Shown here: positions 39,401 through 47,124 of the stretch, piece after piece
Layout: every line of letters starts with the position of its first letter
Numbering within the stretch: the stretch's first letter is position 1
DNA from: Antedon mediterranea
Taxonomy: Eukaryota > Echinodermata > Crinoidea > Comatulida > Antedonidae
DNA: 64,000 nt
Direction: 5' to 3'
Assembly: GCF_964355755.1 (NCBI RefSeq)
Contig: NC_092678.1
Span: 20,554,922-20,618,921 of the forward strand
Position numbers and translations under genes: made by a program
Notes under the pieces: generated by a model
What the model was told of the DNA's origin: nothing
Seen by the model: only the letters and a program-made list of their open reading frames with translations
Database searches by the model: none

Positions 39401-41481
39401 AACAATGTTTAGTTAAACAACGTTTGATTCAACCTTGAAATAACTCTGAAGAGTTTTTCTATTTGGGCTATGTAAATCTAACGAAATTATAAACTTGCTT
39501 CCACATAATTAGGCATATTCTTCAAAAATAAATAAACATTAACAAAAAAGAATACATTTCTCTTGCATACAATTTGATTTAAAAGTATCAAAAATATCAT
39601 AATGCTTATTTTTCCTAATAACATTATATAAAAATTAATAGAATATTACCAGCAGTTGATCCCAAAGATACAAGCACTTCATGTTGGTTAGTGACAAGTG
39701 AAAACCGTTCAATGGTGTGGTTGCTGACATCAGACCAATACAGTGTTAATGTGCTAATGTCATAATCGAGAGCGATAGGTTTAGTTAATACGACATTCTG
39801 AATAACTGATGCTATATTTAAATTTGTGTTGTCACTCGAACTAATGTTGGTCATATAAATTCCAGGAGGATCCTGGTTTACTACAAACATAACATCACCT
39901 GTATTATTAAAATATAAAAAAAATGAAAATATAATATATAATATGAATATTACAACTAAATAAACAATAACTATAACTAAATTATACATTAATACCTTAA
40001 TTATTATTTCTATTAAACATTAATTATTACGCATGAACAAATCAAATATAATACCTATGCACAAAAACAAAAGCGATTTTGCAAAAGTTCTAGAGAACTA
40101 AAGCTGCTTCAAGAGGCGATTTACAGGTACCTAAAGTAACATTGGAATTTTAGTTATTTTGCGACACATTTATAATATGTATTTGACCAATGACGACGCG
40201 TGGATTCGAAATACCATCTCAGAATATTAATCTGAGGATCGAAAATTGTATTTCTCGAGTAAGTTTTCACATAGACACAAAGCAATCTGGAGACGCACGG
40301 TGGAGAAAGAAAGAGATTAGGCTGGATATCATGGAATGAATCTAAAGCAAAATCTAGAAAAAGAATTGGTTGAAAAGAACATCTTGTAGTCTTATGGGCG
40401 GGACAAGCTGTTTTAAAAAAGTCTTTCAATATAAATTCCGTTAAATTCAAGTTTTAAAAATATATTCTATCGTATTTTTTTTATTGAATATTATATTGTA
40501 AAGAGTTTAACTTAGTTAAGTATAACAATTATATTTTAGAGACCATCTGGATACCAGCTGTGGGTTCAGCTTGGGTTACCCTCTCTAACTAAAGTGAAAA
40601 TATATAAATAAAAAGAAAGATTGATCAAGGCCGATCTCTAGGAAATTATTAAAACATTCACTCTACAGTTATATAACAGGTTTCTTGTAAGTATTGTTCA
40701 GTTCCACTATCACAATATTAAAATAACTGTGATTACGGCTTAAGTTTCTTTCACACCTGAAAATCACCAATATTTTTACTCGATATGCGTACATGTGATA
40801 GATGGTTTAAATGCTTTAGGAAAAAATATTTATATAATATCATATCTAGTTACCGATATATTTGATTAATTTATCGTCACGAGTGTGTGAACGAATAACA
40901 AAAACCACAAGGAAAATTATAATTTCAATGTTGTAAATAAATTGTGATTATTAAAAATGTTTAATAATGTTATAATACTCAATTCCGGAAAACATTGTTT
41001 AAAATAATAACATTAACGAAGTAATTCATATTTAATTCGTACAATACACAGTAACCTACTTTGAAGAGCATAAACATCAATGTTATTTAGACGAAACGTC
41101 TTTGTATTAACTTTTTTAAATTCTTTTGTAAGTGTATTATAGCAAAAATATAAGGGAATTAATGAAAAGGAAGGCAATAAGGAAAACAAAGATTTGAAAA
41201 AGTTACTGAAGAAGTTTATCAAATTGTTATGACATTAGAAATTAACAAAAATGGGATAAATAATTGTGATTTTATGACATGAAAGATAATATGAATGTTA
41301 ATAAAAGTGGTGTTTACGCCACAAAAGAAAACAAAAAAACATCAAGTTTCTTCCTAAATGTAGAAGTTAGTCTGAGATACTATTTACATTTACAGCATTG
41401 GTAAATATATATTAATAACATACCTTTACTTAAGTGTATAAGCACAGAAAGAAAAAAACAGACGAATTTCCAACAGGCCAT
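18385..41481 (-). CDS. Gene A: secreted YWTD-propeller / C-type lectin mosaic protein (17 exons)
   Basis: Spliced model of 1095 residues. The exons are 41424-41481, 39650-39898, 37803-37965, 36693-36817, 33661-33906, 32372-32520, 25573-25641, 25136-25250, 23998-24679, 22948-23137, 22321-22522, 21924-22135, 21524-21749, 19800-19985, 19313-19465, 18716-18919 and 18385-18443. All introns have AG acceptors and GT donors, and phases agree throughout (sum 3288, divisible by 3). Domains in order: signal peptide (1-20), six-blade LDLR class B propeller (about 20-280), beta-rich extracellular region with Ig-like character (280-750), C-type lectin-like domain (750-885), Cys-rich linker (896-957), sushi-like segment (955-1008), Asp-box segment (1009-1076) and a tail ending CC. 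No membrane segment is seen. The downstream part is duplicated in gene B, which independently supports the exons. Function is unknown; an extracellular binding role is inferred. Confidence 0.85.
18716..18919 (-). CDS. Gene A exon 16 (Asp-box segment)
   Basis: Phase 1 to 1, 204 bases, same length as in gene B. It contains SKDHGATW, an exact S-x-D-x-G-x-T-W Asp-box, the turn motif of sialidase and sortilin-type propellers and some other beta-hairpins. Only one box is present, so this is not a full sialidase fold. Confidence 0.85.
19313..19465 (-). CDS. Gene A exon 15 (sushi-like segment)
   Basis: 153 bases, phase 1 to 1. With the preceding CPVP it gives C, then IFACNPS, VPSCYVQDNPPDG and a W, resembling a complement control protein module that lacks the fourth cysteine. 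The family call is by resemblance. Confidence 0.8.
19800..19985 (-). CDS. Gene A exon 14 (Cys-rich linker)
   Basis: 186 bases, phase 1 to 1. It encodes a segment with cysteines in SSQCDGCVAGAHKCENGKHT and VCVSDPSKCPVP. The N-terminal part differs from gene B (VLRYAKEAVMRYSKW against NPVKEPVMRYSKW), while the second half is almost identical. Confidence 0.85.
20238..21335. mobile_element. 1.1 kb foldback element in gene A intron 13
   Basis: Two arms of about 280 bp in inverted orientation (20238-20515 and 21048-21335) enclose about 530 bp of AT-rich DNA. Each arm is built from tandem subunits alternating CCAAAATACG with TTGAGGGCGCTA. The outer ends are GGGTTGGTGAA and TTCACCAACCC. No open frame suggests a transposase, so this is a non-autonomous foldback or long-TIR MITE. 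Similar AATTATCC sequence lies on both outer flanks but also recurs nearby, so the target duplication is unresolved. Confidence 0.85.
21524..21749 (-). CDS. Gene A exon 13 (C-type lectin domain, second half)
   Basis: Encodes the FKWTNGSS strand, then VTEDCGAAAF and the terminal MDCTAILPAICEY. The EPN/QPD calcium-site triplet is replaced (KWLPNRPG). Gene B's donor position has mutated here, so I place the donor 12 bases further on (CACG|gtacgc), which keeps phase 1 and adds about four residues. Confidence 0.75.
21924..22135 (-). CDS. Gene A exon 12 (C-type lectin domain, first half)
   Basis: 212 bases, identical in length to gene B. It encodes DLCRPGYTPYKETCYKVFN, the helix ETWDAAKAACEADNAQLVMI and the canonical YWIGLKD motif of C-type lectin folds. 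It ends at GGG|gtgagt in phase 0. Confidence 0.9.
22321..22522 (-). CDS. Gene A exon 11 (beta-rich region)
   Basis: 202 bases, phase 0 to 1, one codon shorter than gene B. It begins LGTIQIAAKPTFRVRLGID. The C-terminal half (AANSAKVLASTKHFQFMYS) is clearly diverged from gene B. Confidence 0.85.
22948..23137 (-). CDS. Gene A exon 10 (beta-rich region)
   Basis: 190 bases, phase 2 to 0, same length as gene B. It encodes DDVIILISIWHDDDSTGKSV and GPSPVRF before donor gtaagt. The fold is probably an Ig-like sandwich (inference). Confidence 0.85.
23258..23652. repeat. Possible MITE in gene A intron 9
   Basis: GAGAAAAGGGCTTATATA at one end and its approximate complement (AAAAGGCTTTTCTCTTG) at the other, about 390 bp apart, around AT-rich DNA. 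The ends match imperfectly. Confidence 0.4.
23998..24679 (-). CDS. Gene A exon 9 (large beta-sandwich exon)
   Basis: 682 bases, phase 1 to 2. It encodes about 227 residues of alternating hydrophobic strands with several N-glycosylation sites (NIT, NFT, NKT, NGS) and a Cys pair in SCTYSTEFCYY. The pattern (NVGQKVHMNLIVEFPKGT, then VTLPYNF) resembles DUF11-like or other Ig-like beta-sandwich repeats; this is resemblance, not identification. About 92% of residues match gene B over the last 199. Confidence 0.85.
25136..25250 (-). CDS. Gene A exon 8
   Basis: 115 bases, phase 0 to 1, same length and junctions as gene B. It encodes SNFTFTLVSASEITLSISNN and ends INSTVN. Only about 15 of 38 residues match gene B, in contrast to the neighbouring exon 9. 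Confidence 0.85.
25573..25641 (-). CDS. Gene A exon 7 (69-base micro-exon)
   Basis: Encodes FNLSADPFIWTLTGN and eight further residues. Phase 0 to 0, acceptor TTTTTTCAG, donor gtatgg. Same length as the gene B counterpart, which supports it despite its size. Confidence 0.8.
26188..26478. repeat. Four tandem 5' blocks of the Helitron-like array
   Basis: Four copies (starting near 26188, 26265, 26334 and 26403) of a 69-77 bp unit. Each begins with a palindrome of 12-bp arms GGTTATATGCAT around GAT, continues CTCTTGATTCTGTCAAAATC and ends in a (TTTA)n microsatellite of variable length. The inverted counterpart ATGCATATAACCT occurs just before the 3' hairpin of each downstream unit, so it may be a subterminal inverted repeat. 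Confidence 0.85.
27472..27545 (+). repeat. tRNA-like segment in Helitron-like unit 1
   Basis: GGCTCGGTGGTCTGTGCTCG (weak A box) and GAGATCGAGTCTC (B-box-like) are spaced as in a tRNA. Homologous segments lie at 28895-28968 (with the better B box GAGTTCGAGTCTC) and 30307-30382. No full cloverleaf, so this is a degenerate tRNA or captured SINE head. Confidence 0.5.
28895..28968 (+). repeat. tRNA-like segment in Helitron-like unit 2
   Basis: Same segment as in unit 1, with the most canonical B box of the three (GAGTTCGAGTCTC), followed by ACCTTGGGAAACGAAATAAG and a T run that could stop Pol III. Confidence 0.5.
30307..30382 (+). repeat. tRNA-like segment in Helitron-like unit 3
   Basis: Third copy, with GAGATCGAGTCTC as B-box-like element and a T run after AACGAAATAAGA. 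Confidence 0.5.
30980..31510. repeat. Dispersed repeat R2, copy 1, with terminal hairpin
   Basis: Begins with a GC-rich imperfect hairpin: CTAGAGGGTGAGCTCGCTTC facing GCTCGCTCCCCCTCTAG. Then follow GGTTACCATTATTGAAAATG, TTTCACAGTGT and TTTATTGGAGAGGCG. The same order occurs at 44040-44460, so this is a mobile or duplicated unit. A poly-G run lies near 31430. Confidence 0.7.
32372..32520 (-). CDS. Gene A exon 6 (start of the region shared with gene B)
   Basis: 149 bases, phase 1 to 0. It encodes VADSTTYYGIGDEVKTDLLV and continues to KAENME before donor gtaatt. Gene B's exon 2 is homologous but four codons longer at its N-terminal edge. Confidence 0.85.
33661..33906 (-). CDS. Gene A exon 5 (propeller blades 5-6)
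   Basis: 246 bases, phase 1 to 1. It carries GKMYWSDWW, ANLDGTNRRTIITGL and YLYWTGG, LDLR class B signatures, and finishes with KPRGLYIL, the usual end of a YWTD blade. Confidence 0.9.
34475..34664. mobile_element. MITE in gene A intron 4
   Basis: Inverted ends: AGAGTTTGAT and TGTGCTTATCCTTATTAT at the left, ATAATAAGGATAAGCACA and ATCAAACTCT at the right. An inner pair, CAGGGGCGGTC and GACCGCCCATG, suggests a second element nested inside the first. Confidence 0.75.
34917..35223. mobile_element. MITE in gene A intron 4, 22-bp inverted ends
   Basis: ATAACACAAGAATCTCCTGT at the left is the exact complement of ACAGGAGATTCTTGTGTTAT at the right. Inside, GGTGGCGCCATT and AATGGCGTCGCCCA form a second inverted pair. 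About 307 bp, no coding. Confidence 0.75.
36268..36369 (+). repeat. Repeat R3, copy 1 (downstream of gene A exon 4)
   Basis: GGTTGGTTGGTCGGTCGGTA, then GAGCACGCGACTGCAGCC and ATGTATATGGCCTTGTTTT. It is the near-perfect inverted complement of 36891-36999 on the other side of exon 4. Confidence 0.85.
36693..36817 (-). CDS. Gene A exon 4 (propeller blade)
   Basis: 125 bases, phase 2 to 1. It encodes YLYWTDTEKDRIERAKLNDL, a canonical YWTD blade; the preceding exon supplies the Gly codon across the junction. Skipping it would shift the frame. It lies between inverted copies of repeat R3. Confidence 0.9.
36891..36999 (-). repeat. Repeat R3, copy 2 (upstream of gene A exon 4)
   Basis: Inverted relative to copy 1. 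Runs of ACCGACCAACCGACC plus ATGGCTGCAGTCGCGTG and a flank with TAGTGAGCTGTAGAGTC. Confidence 0.85.
37803..37965 (-). CDS. Gene A exon 3 (propeller blade)
   Basis: 163 bases, phase 1 to 2. It encodes VRGLAVDGAGKKLYWTDINN and NLDGTNRTIL, a textbook LDLR class B repeat. Confidence 0.9.
39650..39898 (-). CDS. Gene A exon 2 (propeller blades 1-2)
   Basis: 249 bases, phase 1 to 1. It encodes DPPGIYMTNISSSDN (a diverged first blade), PIALDYDISTLTLYWSD and HTIERFSL. With exons 3-5 this makes six blades, the number in a closed YWTD propeller. There is no trailing EGF module. Confidence 0.9.
40155..40445 (-). repeat. Dispersed repeat R4, copy 1
   Basis: About 290 bp in intron 1 of gene A, inverted relative to 45440-45725. 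A short frame (HKTTRCSFQPILFLDFALDS) stays open and similar in both copies, so R4 may descend from a coding element, but no family is recognisable. Confidence 0.65.
41225..41340 (+). mobile_element. LINE 3'-end remnant in gene A intron 1
   Basis: ATAATATGAATGTTAATAAA, then AGTGGTGTTTACGCCACAAA and an A-rich tail. This matches the 3' end of the two LINE copies near 56.2 and 58.7 kb. Upstream sequence is too decayed to translate. Confidence 0.7.
41424..41481 (-). CDS. Gene A exon 1 (signal peptide)
   Basis: ATG at 41481 encodes MACWKFVCFFLSVLIHLSKG across the first junction: a hydrophobic core typical of a signal peptide, then donor gtatgt in phase 1, matching exon 2. The start is chosen because it is the ATG that gives a signal peptide in frame. 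Confidence 0.85.
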
Positions 41482-41562
41482 TTTTTAAAACAATCTAATT
41501 TCCTAGTGTGTAATGTTCAATTACGTCGTCAACAACGAATATGCTGTGTATGAAACGGTCGC

Positions 41563-41589
41563 AATCTTATAACTAACGCTATCTTGTTG
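41563..41589 (-). promoter_or_regulatory. Possible core promoter of gene A
   Basis: On the minus strand ACAAGATAGCG, GTTAGT and TATAAGAT lie about 80-110 bases upstream of the start codon. TATAAGAT could be a TATA box. A similar string (ACAAGATAAGG ... TTAGTTTAAAGA) lies just upstream of gene B's start. Inference only. Confidence 0.3.
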
Positions 41590-41884
41590 CGATTTGTTTA
41601 TTAATAACGCTATAATTCAAATTAATTTAATACATAAGACTGACAATAACTACTTTATATTTACATAAACACAATAAAATTTTTTTTTATATTATTTTTA
41701 GTATTTAATATATATATATATATATATATAAATCAATGATGTTGCGTAGCACTGTGTAAATTATATATAAATCATACTGTAAATTATAGAAACAGTGCTC
41801 ATATTCGGAACATGATCTCATAATCGCGTCGAGCATAGCTCATTGGCGAAAGTTCCGTATTTTTTTTTTAGTTGTATGAAAAAA

Positions 41885-41956
41885 TGTCTCTGACGGGATT
41901 CGAACCTGCAACCTCTCGCTTACAGGGCGAGTATCATACCATTAGACCACAGAGCC
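41885..41956 (-). tRNA. tRNA-like gene, apparent anticodon TGT (Thr), left arm
   Basis: 72 bases fold as a cloverleaf: acceptor GGCTCTG/CAGAGAC with one mismatch, D arm GTC/GAT, anticodon stem CTCGC/GCGAG with loop CCTGTAA, and T arm with TTCGAAT and one mismatch. A and B boxes are good. Base 33 is C, not the near-universal U, and two stems have mismatches. The body is closest to tRNA-Pro although the loop reads Thr. It may be a pseudogene or a repeat-borne tRNA. Confidence 0.5.
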
Positions 41957-42377
41957 ATGTATGGTATTATCACAGATTTTCACCCACCAGATACATTCTC
42001 TCATACAACAAACGCCCTCACAATCAGTGGAGGCTTAACAAGTCAGAATAAATTCCAACTTTAATTCGCAACGGTTTTTAAAATAATATTGTGTATATGT
42101 AAATCATTGATGTTGCGTAGCACTGTGTAAATTATATATAAATCATACTGTAAATTATAGAAACAGTGCTCATATTCGGAACATGATCTCATAATCGCGT
42201 CGAGCATAGCTCATTGGCGAAAGTTCCGTATTTACATATACACAATATTATTTAAAAAACCGTTGCGAATTAAAGTTGGAATTTATTCTGACTTGTTAAG
42301 CCTCCACTGATTGTGAGGGCGTTTGTTGTATGAGAGAATGTATCTGGTGGGTGAAAATCTGTGATAATACCATACAT

Positions 42378-42449
42378 GGCTCTGTGGTCTAATGGTATGA
42401 TACTCGCCCTGTAAGCGAGAGGTTGCAGGTTCGAATCCCGTCAGAGACA
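42378..42449 (+). tRNA. tRNA-like gene, apparent anticodon TGT (Thr), right arm
   Basis: Exact inverted copy of 41885-41956, followed by a T run (ATTTTTTC) that could terminate Pol III. The same caveats apply: C33 and mismatches in the acceptor and T stems. Confidence 0.5.
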
Positions 42450-42568
42450 TTTTTTCATACAACTAAAAAAAAAAAAAAAAATACGGAACTTTCGCCAATG
42501 AGCTATGCTCGACGCGATTATGAGATCATGTTCCGAATATGAGCACTGTTTCTATAATTTACAGTATG

Positions 42569-42637
<69 letters not shown>

Positions 42638-42756
42638 CCGACCATGCATATTGCTTTTCATGAAAATCGATATATCGGTGAAGTCATAAAAATTATAATA
42701 GTCTTTCTTTCATTATCTTCGTGGACGGAAATATTTTGACAAAAATTAATTTTTAT

Positions 42757-43230
42757 GACGTTCACTCAACTCGGATGCATCTTCAACTTTTTTAGCCATG
42801 ACAGTTTTTATAAAAAAATTAAATATGTACGTGCATGTATCTGTATAATAAGAAAATAATGATGAGTTGAGACTTTTAAATTATTTGCTAGATTAAAAGC
42901 AATACCGCTAGTATTAAAATTAATTTCATACATTAGCAGACTAATTAAGTACTTTATATGCACATAAATACAACACAATTGTACTTGTATTTGATGTTCA
43001 CTCGACTCATGCATAAATAACTTTATTTAGCAATGACAGTTTTTATAAATAATAAAATATGTACGTGCATGTAACGGGGAAAATAACAATGAGTTATGAA
43101 TTTATTTGTAATTCCTTTCTTGGTAAAAAATAGCAATAACGCTAGTATTAAAATTAATTTCATATTGGCGGACTAATTACGTACTTTATATGCACATAAA
43201 CACAACAAAATTGTATTTGTATTTGATAAC
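42757..43230. repeat. Tandem duplication, unit about 235 bp
   Basis: Two adjacent copies share TGACAGTTTTTATAAA, ATATGTACGTGCATGTA, GCTAGTATTAAAATTAATTT and TACTTTATATGCACATAAA. Parts also recur at about 46160-46260 and 46370-46460, past gene B. Confidence 0.8.
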
Positions 43231-43559
43231 ACACACAAGTAAACTTTTATAATATGTTATTGTCTTCAAAAAAATACAAAATCGATAACTTAACAAACTT
43301 ACATTATACTGGATAAGTTAGAGCTGAGAGGGATTTTTTGATAATGCATGATAATACTTATTAAGCGGGCCGCATTAAAAACTTTTCAGAAGACAGACAA
43401 AATATACTATAATGTGTAGGCCTAAGTAATATGAAAATAATTAGCTACGATAACAAAATTCAATACCAGACTGAATTTAAGGAGTCACGTGACGATGCAC
43501 AGTGGGCCAGAATCAATTCAAAGTGTGCCAAAATCCAAAATGGTAAATGCGGCAATCCA

Positions 43560-45220
43560 AACTTTTTAATATTTTATTAGGAAGAAATTATATAAATCCA
43601 GTAATAATTTTATATTTGTTAAATCATAGTGTTTTGTAGCCATGGGAACTAGGAGAAACCACGACATTTCACAATGAGCAAAAACAACAGTTTTGATAAA
43701 TTCGCTGTTATTTTTTTCTAGAAAAAAGCAACGGTTTTGATACTGCATGAAATTGTTATCTTTTATTAACCATATTAGGCAGTGAAAATAAAATTTCAAT
43801 TATTGCTTATTTTGGGGTTAAAGGTCACCAAATACAGGCCAAAAATACCAAAAAAGCGTATTTTTTAAATAAAACCACTAAAAGTGTGTAGATTCACGCG
43901 CTAATTTTGACATTAATATTTCGAGCAAAGCTAGAGCTTTACGTTAATACCAAATTTGGCTCCGACCATCCACGACATTTCATATAGCAAGCGATTTAAA
44001 TGTCCCTATGCGTGCTGTTTTAAGATAAATTTATAATACACTAGAGGTTGAGCTCGCTTCGCTCACTCTCCCCGGTTACCATTATTGAAATGCTTGATAT
44101 TCGTAAAACTAATCCTGCTCTGTTTCACAGTGTCTTAGATGATTTTAAAGTGTAGTGTTCATTGTTTGGTAGGACCCTTGTAGTGCGGAGGTGGGGAGGC
44201 GGAGTTCATTTGAGGAAGGTGCTTTTTCGAGGGATACGTTTAATTTTTTTTTATTAATCATTATGGTAACATTTAAAATCAAATAAAATCCTCTAATTGA
44301 TATGAAAAGTGATAAAAAAGAATACCAAATGCTTGGTCAATTGTCTGATGAATTCTACTACAAGTATAATTGTGTTATAAATATAATACAAAATGCGATT
44401 ATTATTCTAAGTGATGTTTTATTGGGGAGGCGCTTATTTAAATAAATACCAACTTAATTGGTAGGCCTATAATTAAAACGTTTAGTAAAGTCGACTTTCC
44501 TTAGTGTTCCAAGCTTGTGATAACAAAACATTTTTTAAATTTTGGAAGTATTCTCCATTTTCTCTTCATCATCCACATTATGTACACGTAATTCACGTAC
44601 AAAATATACATCACACGCTTGTTCCATGTTCGTAATAAAATTGACAGATTCAAAAAGTTGTATATTTAATATATTGAGTCTCTCTGTGCTTTATTAATGA
44701 AAGATTAATCTCATGTGGTTGTAGCATCCCCTTTTCCAATACAGGTGCGTTGGAAAGTCCTTCTTCGTCAGGTTCGTGTGTTTGCGGTACATCATTGTGC
44801 GCAACCGAACGGAACCGCGCCTATAATTATGTATTATACATTTATCTTAAAATGGCACGCATAGGGACATTTAAATCGCTTTATGGAATGTATTAACGTA
44901 TAGCTCAAGCCTTGCTCGAAATATTAATGTTAAAATTAGCGCGTTAATCGCCGTGAATCTAAACTATTTTTTGTTTTTTTTTTTAGTTATTTTTGGCCTG
45001 TATTTGGTGACCTTTAACCCTCAAAATAAAGCAATAATTGACATTTTATTTTTACTGCCTTAATAAAAGATAAAAATTGTACGCAGTATCAAAACCGTTG
45101 CTTTTTTCTATAAAAAAAAATAACAGCGAATTTATCAAAATTGTTGTTTTTGCTCATTTTAAGTGTTCCTCATGGTTACAAGACACTATAACATTATTAG
45201 TGGATTTATATAATTTAAGA
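43560..45220. mobile_element. 1.7 kb foldback element between the genes
   Basis: Arms of about 400-450 bp (43560-44040 and 44825-45220) are inverted copies. Shared blocks are ATCAAAACCGTTGCTTTTTT, GGTCACCAAATACAGGCC, TTAAATGTCCCTATGCGTGC and GAGCAAAGCT. The interior (44040-44460) is a copy of repeat R2. No transposase frame remains. Confidence 0.8.
44040..44460. repeat. Dispersed repeat R2, copy 2
   Basis: Homologous to 30980-31510: ACTAGAGGTTGAGCTCGCTT hairpin remnant, GGTTACCATTATTGAAATG, TTTCACAGTGT and TTTATTGGGGAGGCG. Confidence 0.7.
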
Positions 45221-45310
45221 TGTCTGTGCGATGGTCAACTGCTGGTTAATTATACTTTTAGCAATATTTACTCAAAATGTTAGGAGAATGAAAAAAAAAA
45301 CACAAATAAA

Positions 45311-45397
45311 CATCAACAACTAGACATCAACAACTAGACATCAACAACTAGACATCAACAACTAGACATCAACAACTAGACATCAACAACTAGACAT
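45311..45397. repeat. 14-bp tandem repeat, about six copies
   Basis: Perfect CATCAACAACTAGA units in a row. The perfection suggests recent expansion. Confidence 0.95.
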
Positions 45398-45439
45398 CCC
45401 GGATATCGAGTACAATCAATACCACTGGATTTTTATTCG

Positions 45440-45725
45440 TCTACAAACGTGAGTTCCTGCACGGAAATTACCTTACTTAACCCATCCCTTTTGGATCGAT
45501 TGTCCCATAAGGCTACAAGATGTTCTCTACAGCCAGTTCTTTTTCTAGCTTTTGCGTTAGCTTCATTCCATCACTCTGGCCTAATCTCTTTCTCCACCGT
45601 GCGTCTCCATATTTTTTTTAGTCGACTCGGAAACTTACCCGAGAAATACAATTTTCGATCCCCAGATCAATGGTTTGAGATGGTATTTCGAAGCCACGCG
45701 TCGTCATTGGTCAAATAATTTGCAT
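45440..45725 (+). repeat. Dispersed repeat R4, copy 2
   Basis: Inverted relative to 40155-40445. An 89-codon frame is open here (HKATRCSLQPVLFLAFALAS). Not called as a gene. Confidence 0.65.
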
Positions 45726-45797
45726 TGCACTTATATACAAACAGAACATGCATATTGATTGTCAGGAAAATCGATATATCGGTGACGTCATAAAATC

Positions 45798-45950
45798 TTA
45801 AGCTCTGTCAACACTATCAAACTAGTTTGACAACAAATTGTGATGTGCTCAAATATAGTAGTGATATTCCCAATCATTATAGGGATATGTGATTATCATG
45901 TCCATTATATGGGCACGTCACATAAAGTTTGATAGTGTAGACAGACCTTT
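45798..45950. mobile_element. MITE M1, copy 7
   Basis: AAGCTCTGTCAACACTATCA at the left and GATAGTGTAGACAGACC at the right, both followed or preceded by TTA. Confidence 0.8.
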
Positions 45951-46050
45951 ATAGGTGAAAGTATTAAATAACACGCCCTCTGTCGCTCTCTCTGCATTTT
46001 GCCAAGTAATACTTTTTATAACGTTAGCTTACACTACAGATTCATGTTTT

Positions 46051-46165
46051 TAGTCGCGTGCAAACGAGCTCATTATGTCGGTCGGTTGGTCGGTCGGTCG
46101 GTTGGTCGGTAAACACTAACTCAAATTTTAGAACGCGACTGCAGCCATGTATATGGCCTTGTTTA
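46051..46165 (+). repeat. Repeat R3, copy 3
   Basis: Same orientation as 36268-36369: GGTCGGTTGGTCGGTCGGTC, ACGCGACTGCAGCC and ATGTATATGGCCTTGTTT. Confidence 0.85.
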
Positions 46166-46489
46166 GAACCATGTCAGTTTTTTTGCTATAGAATAAAATA
46201 TGTACGGGCATGTATATATTATTTATGTACATAATTTGAAAATACACCTAAAATTACTGTTTTTTCGACAACTTTATTGTTTATTTTTAATAACAATATA
46301 TCACTTTAGGCGACGTATTAAAATATGTTTTATGGTGTTCGCTCACAAAAACATCTACAGCTTCATGTTTTTATAGCCAAGTCAGTTTGTGTTGTTGTTA
46401 AAGAAAAAAATGTGTACGCGCATGTATGTGTATGATGTATGTACATAATATGAAAATACGCCTACAATGACTGTTTTTTTTTCGACAAC

Positions 46490-46495
46490 TTTATT
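46490..46495 (-). promoter_or_regulatory. Candidate polyadenylation signal of gene B
   Basis: TTTATT (AATAAA on minus) in the context TCGACAACTTTATTTAAGCG, matching the site past gene A. A near copy lies at about 46273-46278 in a local duplication and another AATAAA at about 47548-47553, so the site actually used is uncertain. Confidence 0.4.
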
Positions 46496-47124
46496 TAAGC
46501 GTTAAATTAAGTTTACATTGTAACTAAGATACCGTTAAAATAAACAATTAGACTACCTCGTCGGTTACAGTGCATAATCAATAATCTTCTCCTTCAATAC
46601 ACTACGGTACATCATAACCAGTAATGGTGTTTGTACAAAGATACATTCTGATACAGATTATGGTTGACACGTGCATGCGCAATAAGTAACTATGTATGGA
46701 TCATCTTGGTATTAACTGTTTAGAATAAAAGTGCCTTGGTCTGTTACACTGATAACCATTTTCATTCGAATGTTATGCAATGTTATACAAAATATTAAAA
46801 ACATTAGTAGAGTAAAAACGATATAATGCAATTACAATTGTAAATACAGTTCAGGATTTGAAAATGCGAATTATTAAATCTCAGTATTGCAATTTTGCCT
46901 AAGCTTATATGTTTTTAATCACGTGCAAATTGGATAAATTTAATACGGTAGAACCCCTATTGAGGGGACACCTTCGGGAGACCCGACAAATGTTCCCCTT
47001 AAAATGGGTTTCACGAGAAAATGTCCCTTTAATACTTAATCTGTAATTACAATATTAATAAGTACGTAAAAAATCTAGCTATAAATATTCGAAATTGATA
47101 TAATTCTTATTACTTTAACCTAGC

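Larger units (their letters stand above)
41700..42640. repeat. Large near-perfect palindrome with two tRNA-like genes
   Basis: Inverted arms of about 340 bp (about 41762-42103 and 42231-42577) surround a 127-bp loop (42104-42230). The loop is a direct copy of the outer part of the left arm (41731-41860). The order is A, B, A, B-inverted, A-inverted. Arms differ mainly in the length of one A/T run (9 or 17). Each arm carries one tRNA-like sequence. (TA)n microsatellites bound both sides. It sits about 250 bases upstream of gene A's start codon. Confidence 0.9.

Noticed and set aside
42539-42739. Frame with a long alternating Ile-Tyr run
   Set aside because: It is a translated (AT)n microsatellite. 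The same holds for 59585-59776 on the other strand.
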